Assembly (NCBI GenBank): GCA_018825925.1
Contig: JAHKAT010000061.1
Location: 1 to 18,658, forward strand
DNA from: Bacteroidota bacterium
GTDB taxonomy: Bacteria; Bacteroidota; Bacteroidia; Flavobacteriales_D; Crocinitomicaceae
Direction of reading: 5' to 3'
DNA: 18,658 bases
This document shows, in pieces, positions 14,748 through 18,658 of the stretch. The notes beneath the pieces are model-generated. The model searched no databases, was not told the DNA's origin, and worked only from the letters and a program-made list of their open reading frames with translations. A program made the translations under genes and the position numbers. Within the stretch, counting starts at the first letter, position 1; every line of letters starts with the position of its first letter.

Positions 14748-16163
14748 ATGAATTACGCGGATCAGCTCAAACATCCTATTTTTAAAGTCGCTTCTCAGAT
14801 TGTTACTGAAAACAATCTTCAAGCATACGTCATCGGTGGCTATGTACGTGACCTTATTCTAAATCGTCCTAGTAAGGATATCGATATAGTGGTCATTGGG
14901 AACGGATTAGAATTAGCGAAAAAATGTGCCGAAAAATTAAGAGTTAAAAAAGTTTCAACTTTCGAAAGATTTGGAACAGCCCATTTCGTATATAAAGGAA
15001 TAGAAGTTGAATTTGTTGGTGCAAGAAAAGAATCCTATCGTTCTGATAGTAGAAATCCTATTATCGAAAACGGAACTTTAGTAGACGATCAAAATCGTCG
15101 CGATTTCACCATCAATGCATTGGCTCTAGATTTACATAAAGACCGATTGGGTGAACTAATTGACCCGTTTAATGGTATCGAAGATCTTGAAAAAGGATTA
15201 CTCAGAACTCCGTTAAACCCTATACAAACTTATTCCGATGATCCGCTTAGAATGATGCGAGCAATACGTTTTGCAACTCAGCTGGACTTCAAAATCGAAA
15301 TTTCTTCTTTAGAAGCAATTAAAAAAGAGGCTGATAGAATGAAAATCATTTCTATGGAAAGAATTTCCGATGAATTGAATAAAATCATTTTATCTGACAA
15401 ACCGTCAAGGGGATTCAATTTGTTGCAAAGCACTAACCTCTTAAAACAAATTCTTCCGGAACTAGAACTTTTAATGGGAATTGAGACCATTCAAGGAAAA
15501 TCACACAAAGACAACTTTCACCACACACTTGAGGTCCTTGATAATATAGCAATTACAACTTCTGACCTTTGGCTTAGATGGTCTGCCATTTTACATGATA
15601 TCGCCAAAGCGCCAACCAAACGCTTCGACCCTGAAATTGGTTGGACCTTTCATGGACATGAAGAACTTGGTGCTCGAATGACTCCAAAAATATTTAAACG
15701 CCTAAAACTTCCAATGGACCAAAAAATGAAATTCGTGCAGAAAATGGTACGACTTCATTTAAGACCTATTGCTTTAGTTAAGGAAAATGTTTCTGATTCT
15801 GCAATTCGTCGACTATTGTTCGAAGCTGGTGATGACATTGAAAGTTTAATGAAACTTTGCAATGCTGATATAACTTCCAAGAACGAAATTAAAGTCAAAA
15901 AGTTTAAGAAAAACTTTGAAATAGTAATGACAAAGTTAAAGGAGATTGAAGAAAAAGATCACGTGCGTAATTTTCAACCTCCTATAGATGGAAGTGAAAT
16001 CATGGAGTATTTTAACATCGGCCCTTGCTCACTTATAGGTGAAATAAAATCACATATCAAAGAGGCAATTCTAGAAGGAAAGATAGCAAACAACCACGAT
16101 GAAGCGTTTCAATTCATGACCGAAGTTGCACAAACACTTGGTCTATCTACAAATAAAGATTAA
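14748..16163 (+). CDS. cca: CCA-adding tRNA nucleotidyltransferase with HD domain
   Basis: Adds or repairs the 3' CCA of tRNAs. It has 471 residues from ATG 14748, whose start MNYADQLKHPIF matches the family; an in-frame GTG at 14727 would add seven residues overlapping the promoter-like box. Seen (from 14748): class II nucleotidyltransferase motif IGGYVRDLIL (29-38) with metal-binding DID (44-46), RRDFTINALALD (117-128), DDPLRMMRAIRFA (164-176), and an HD hydrolase domain with HHTLEVLDNIA and LHDIAKAPT, typical of Bacteroidota Cca proteins. Some relatives only add A or CC; the single copy here suggests full CCA activity, but that is inference. Downstream of trmD-tsaC on the same strand. Confidence 0.95.
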   Translation: MNYADQLKHPIFKVASQIVTENNLQAYVIGGYVRDLILNRPSKDIDIVVIGNGLELAKKCAEKLRVKKVSTFERFGTAHFVYKGIEVEFVGARKESYRSDSRNPIIENGTLVDDQNRRDFTINALALDLHKDRLGELIDPFNGIEDLEKGLLRTPLNPIQTYSDDPLRMMRAIRFATQLDFKIEISSLEAIKKEADRMKIISMERISDELNKIILSDKPSRGFNLLQSTNLLKQILPELELLMGIETIQGKSHKDNFHHTLEVLDNIAITTSDLWLRWSAILHDIAKAPTKRFDPEIGWTFHGHEELGARMTPKIFKRLKLPMDQKMKFVQKMVRLHLRPIALVKENVSDSAIRRLLFEAGDDIESLMKLCNADITSKNEIKVKKFKKNFEIVMTKLKEIEEKDHVRNFQPPIDGSEIMEYFNIGPCSLIGEIKSHIKEAILEGKIANNHDEAFQFMTEVAQTLGLSTNKD

Positions 16164-16208
16164 TAGGCGTTTTTGTATTAAATTTACACCCAAAATCATA
16201 CGACAAAT

Positions 16209-16757
16209 ATGACTGGATTAAAATTCAGAGTATTATTAGACAGCAACCAAAATCAAGAAGTTTTTCGAGATATTTTGGTGGATAAGGAACATACTTTCGA
16301 GACCTTTTATCATGAAATTATGCGTTCATTTCAATTCGAAGGAAATCAAATGGCCTCATTTTATGTTTCTAACGATGACTGGGACAAAGGGCATGAAATA
16401 TCTTGGATGGACTTGAGCTATGGCGATGATCAGCAAACAGAATTTCCTTCTGTTATGGCAACATCGAAAATTTCTGATTTCATAGAAGAACACGACCAAA
16501 AATTTATTCTGGTTTATGATTTTATGAGAATGTGGATTTTCCTAATTGAATTAATCAGTACGAACGAAATAGCACCTGAAACCCCTACCACAGTGCTTTC
16601 TATAGGCATAGCCCCAGCTGAGGATTCAAAGCAAATGACCATCTTGGATGCAGAAGAAGATTACGCTGACGAAAGTGACGATGATTTTGGGTTTGACGAT
16701 TTCGATGATGGAATGGATGAGGAGGACTTAGGGGGATTTGAACAATACGATTATTAA
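16209..16757 (+). CDS. pRiA4b ORF-3-like acidic protein
   Basis: It has 182 residues. The N-terminal part (KFRVLL, then VDKEHTFETFYHEIMRSFQFEGNQMASFYVSNDDWDKGHEI) resembles the pRiA4b ORF-3 / IS1096 passenger-protein fold (PF07929): a small beta-rich domain beginning with a strand and a helix of the form TFxxLHxxI. The last 40 or so residues (about 142-182) are extremely rich in Asp and Glu, ending GGFEQYDY, probably disordered. Homologues with the same acidic tail are common in Bacteroidota and are not linked to mobile elements. Function unknown. It lies 6 bp before the methyltransferase gene and heads a four-gene run. The nearest box, TAAATTTA at 16179-16186, matches five of six fixed positions. 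Confidence 0.8.
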   Translation: MTGLKFRVLLDSNQNQEVFRDILVDKEHTFETFYHEIMRSFQFEGNQMASFYVSNDDWDKGHEISWMDLSYGDDQQTEFPSVMATSKISDFIEEHDQKFILVYDFMRMWIFLIELISTNEIAPETPTTVLSIGIAPAEDSKQMTILDAEEDYADESDDDFGFDDFDDGMDEEDLGGFEQYDY

Positions 16758-16763
16758 AAAGAC

Positions 16764-17468
16764 ATGAAAACAATAGGTGACCCAATAGGAGTAGCGATAC
16801 AAGAATACGCTGTCAAAAAAAAACCTGCAGATATTATCGTGAAATCGGATATCTGCGATGATGATATAATACCTGTTGAGGTGCTATTTAGAACCTACGA
16901 GGAAATGCCCGAGTTGGAAAAATTAGCGCTTTCGAAATGCAAAGGCAAAGTCCTAGATGTAGGAGCTGGAGCAGGAATGCATGCGCATCAATTGAAAGAT
17001 AATGGCTTAGATGTTCATTGTATTGACATCAGCCCAGGAGCCGTAGAATTCATGCAAAAATCAGGTTTAAAAGCTGAAAAAATCGACTTTTTTAAACTTG
17101 AAAATGAAAAATTCGACACTATTTTAATGTTAATGAACGGCATTGGCATTGCTGGTACCTTGGCCAACCTTGAAGCAACTCTTCTTCACGCTAAGTCCTT
17201 GTTAAATCCTAATGGAAAAATTTTGTGCGACTCCTCTGATATTAAATATCTGTACGAAGATGAGGACGGGAGCCTTTGGATTGACTTAAATACCGATTAT
17301 TACGGTAATTTCCAGTTCGAAATGGAATACAACAAAGAATTTGGTACAAAGTTTGACTGGCTCTATGTTGATTTTGACAATCTCTTTCTAGCAGCAAAAA
17401 ACGTTGGACTTAAAGCCCGTAAGATCTACGACCAAGACGATAATTTTTTAGCCGAAATAAGCATTTAA
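16764..17468 (+). CDS. SAM-dependent methyltransferase, class I, substrate unknown
   Basis: It has 234 residues and is cytoplasmic. Seen: motif I VLDVGAGAGMHAHQL with the GxGxG loop, acidic CIDISPGAVEFMQ at the end of strand 2, IDFFKLENEKFDTILMLMNGIGIAG for motifs II-III, and LLNPNGKILCDSSD as the post-motif strand. The N-terminal 60 residues (DPIGVAIQEYAVKKKPADIIVKSDICDDDIIPVEVLFRTYEEMP) form a cap recurring in a Bacteroidota subfamily. No motif identifies the substrate. It is 6 bp from the upstream gene and 10 bp from the downstream TraB-like gene, so an operon is likely. Confidence 0.88.
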   Translation: MKTIGDPIGVAIQEYAVKKKPADIIVKSDICDDDIIPVEVLFRTYEEMPELEKLALSKCKGKVLDVGAGAGMHAHQLKDNGLDVHCIDISPGAVEFMQKSGLKAEKIDFFKLENEKFDTILMLMNGIGIAGTLANLEATLLHAKSLLNPNGKILCDSSDIKYLYEDEDGSLWIDLNTDYYGNFQFEMEYNKEFGTKFDWLYVDFDNLFLAAKNVGLKARKIYDQDDNFLAEISI

Positions 17469-17478
17469 ACATAACAGA

Positions 17479-18360
17479 ATGAAGTTTATCCAAACTCTTT
17501 TTATTCTAATCTTTTTGAGTTCAATCAGTTTTTCACAGACTGATTTGAAAATGGAAAACTCTGTTTTTTGGCAAGTAATTTCTCCTTCCACTAAAGATAC
17601 TTCTTACCTTTTTGGCACAATTCACCTTATTGATAAAAATAAATATGTATTGCCTGAAGAGGTAATAAATGCTTTGACTAAATGTAAAAGTGCTTTTTTT
17701 GAAGTCAATGATGATTTAAATCAAGAGGAAATACTTGAACTTTCAAAAATGAAAGACAAAACACTCATGGATTATCTCGATGAAAATCAAATAGACTCTT
17801 TGTACGATTTTGCCTTGAATGTAATAGGAGCTGATTCCAATATTTTCAATTTATATCTATCAAACTTCAAACCCATTGTGTTTAGCCAACTTCCAATGGC
17901 AAAGGTGATTGAAAAAACAACCAGTTATGACGAAGAATTGCGCAAAATAGCAATTCGTTCAAAGCTCAATGTACAAGGCTTTGAATCATACGAGAGTCAA
18001 ATGTCCATTTTTGATAATATGCCTAATGAGCTTGTTAAAGATTTTATAATGGAAACCATTCGGAAAAACGCTGAACCTGCTAAGGATTGGGCTAGAATTC
18101 AAGAAATGTATTTAAACCAAAATTTGAATGAATTTCTAGCCGATTTCGATGAAAACACGGCACTCAATAATTTTCTTAAAAAGGAACTTCTTTTAAAACG
18201 AAACGATACATGGGTGCAGCGACTTTCTCCTAAAATGAAAAGTGAAAGTGTTTTTGTCGCCGTTGGTGCCGCTCATTTGGCAGGTCAAAATGGATTAGTT
18301 AATCAATTAAGAGGACGAAACTTTGCAGTTACACCAATTTCTATTAATTTTCAAAAATGA
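17479..18360 (+). CDS. TraB/GumN family secreted protein
   Basis: It has 293 residues with a signal peptide (MKFIQTLFILIFLSSISFSQ), so exported. Seen: the two family hallmarks, GTIHLI with His49 near the N-terminus and GAAHLAG with His266 near the C-terminus, plus FFEVN and the glutamate-containing QGFESYESQM between them. These are the GxxH and Glu motifs of the TraB/GumN (Tiki-like) fold, a metalloprotease-related family. The bacterial substrate is unknown. It overlaps the following lipoprotein gene by 4 bp (ATGA), pointing to coupled expression with an FKBP-type isomerase. Confidence 0.88.
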   Translation: MKFIQTLFILIFLSSISFSQTDLKMENSVFWQVISPSTKDTSYLFGTIHLIDKNKYVLPEEVINALTKCKSAFFEVNDDLNQEEILELSKMKDKTLMDYLDENQIDSLYDFALNVIGADSNIFNLYLSNFKPIVFSQLPMAKVIEKTTSYDEELRKIAIRSKLNVQGFESYESQMSIFDNMPNELVKDFIMETIRKNAEPAKDWARIQEMYLNQNLNEFLADFDENTALNNFLKKELLLKRNDTWVQRLSPKMKSESVFVAVGAAHLAGQNGLVNQLRGRNFAVTPISINFQK

Positions 18361-18658
18361 AAGCACTCCTCGCAATTGTCCTTCTTTTCTCTTTTGTTAG
18401 TTGCAGTGACTACTCTACAGACGATAAAAACTCGTTCGATCAAGAAATTAAAGCCTACTTATTAAAAAACAAAATTAAAGCCAAGCGCTCTGATTCAGGC
18501 GTTTATATAACAATGCTTTCTGAGGGCAGTGGCGAACCGGTTAAATACAACGACGAAATTCGAGTTATTTATAAAGGAAATCTGCTCAATGGTACTGAAT
18601 TTGACGTTCAATATTCACCCATTGAAATGAAACTTAAAACTTTAATCCCTGCTTGGAA
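18357..18658 (+). CDS. FKBP-type peptidyl-prolyl isomerase lipoprotein, 5' part only
   Basis: It starts with ATG inside the upstream stop (ATGA overlap) and is open to the window edge, 100 codons visible. The N-terminus MKALLAIVLLFSFVSC is a lipoprotein signal with lipobox FVSC, Cys16 as the lipidated residue. Asp18 two residues after it may favour inner-membrane retention in some bacteria but is not a reliable signal in Bacteroidota. Then an extended linker with DSGVYITMLSEGSG, and DEIRVIYKGNLLNGTEFDVQYS, the usual beginning of an FKBP domain. The remaining domain lies outside the window. Function: prolyl isomerase or chaperone in the envelope. Confidence 0.85.
   Translation, partial: MKALLAIVLLFSFVSCSDYSTDDKNSFDQEIKAYLLKNKIKAKRSDSGVYITMLSEGSGEPVKYNDEIRVIYKGNLLNGTEFDVQYSPIEMKLKTLIPAW

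Noticed and set aside
16209..16757. pRiA4b ORF-3/IS1096-passenger similarity read as a mobile element
   Set aside because: No transposase, terminal repeats or target duplications are present, and the protein sits in a compact run of chromosomal genes.

Overview
The window looks like a stretch of a Bacteroidota (probably Flavobacteriales-type) chromosome. The DNA is AT-rich. Shine-Dalgarno sequences are essentially absent, and several genes instead carry the Bacteroidota -7 promoter element TAnnTTTG just upstream of their start codons. The gene content (LhgO, RlmF, a secreted protein often mislabelled asparagine synthetase B in this phylum, MnmD without its MnmC oxidase half, CCA transferase with an HD domain) is typical of the phylum. 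I cannot name the genus. I see no mobile element, CRISPR array, tRNA or rRNA gene, and most of the window is core housekeeping.

Layout. Positions 1-2514 (minus strand) hold rpsO then pnp, the classical S15/PNPase pair, with a Bacteroidota promoter before rpsO and an intrinsic terminator between the genes; pnp runs off the left edge. Positions 2650-4967 hold the divergent pair mnmD (minus) and dnaB (plus), whose short intergenic region carries back-to-back -7 elements around a palindrome. A secreted conserved protein (5081-6337) converges with rlmF, which follows lhgO on the minus strand. An SDR oxidoreductase, a GNAT acetyltransferase and a small secreted protein follow on the plus strand. 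The last converges with an M14 zinc carboxypeptidase (minus), which is divergent from a small zinc-ribbon protein. After a G-poor non-coding gap of about 316 bp comes trmD-tsaC-cca, a tRNA maturation cluster. The right end is a tight plus-strand run: a pRiA4b ORF-3-like acidic protein, a SAM methyltransferase, a TraB/GumN-family protein and the start of an FKBP-type lipoprotein.

How the genes work together. Much of the window serves translation and RNA metabolism: ribosomal protein S15, PNPase, tRNA wobble methylation (MnmD), 23S rRNA m6A (RlmF), two modifications of tRNA position 37 (TrmD makes m1G37, TsaC starts t6A37) and CCA addition. LhgO repairs L-2-hydroxyglutarate, and several secreted proteins (M14 peptidase, TraB/GumN, FKBP lipoprotein, two unknowns) act in the envelope.

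The most interesting signals are regulatory. Several starts (trmD, dnaB, mnmD, cca) lie only 4-8 nt after a TAnnTTTG box, which predicts leaderless or nearly leaderless mRNAs. There are palindromes between both divergent gene pairs, a G-depleted, C-rich gap that may be a Rho entry region, and two convergent gene pairs whose stop codons interlock in a shared TTAA. I did not find a convincing new multi-gene system.
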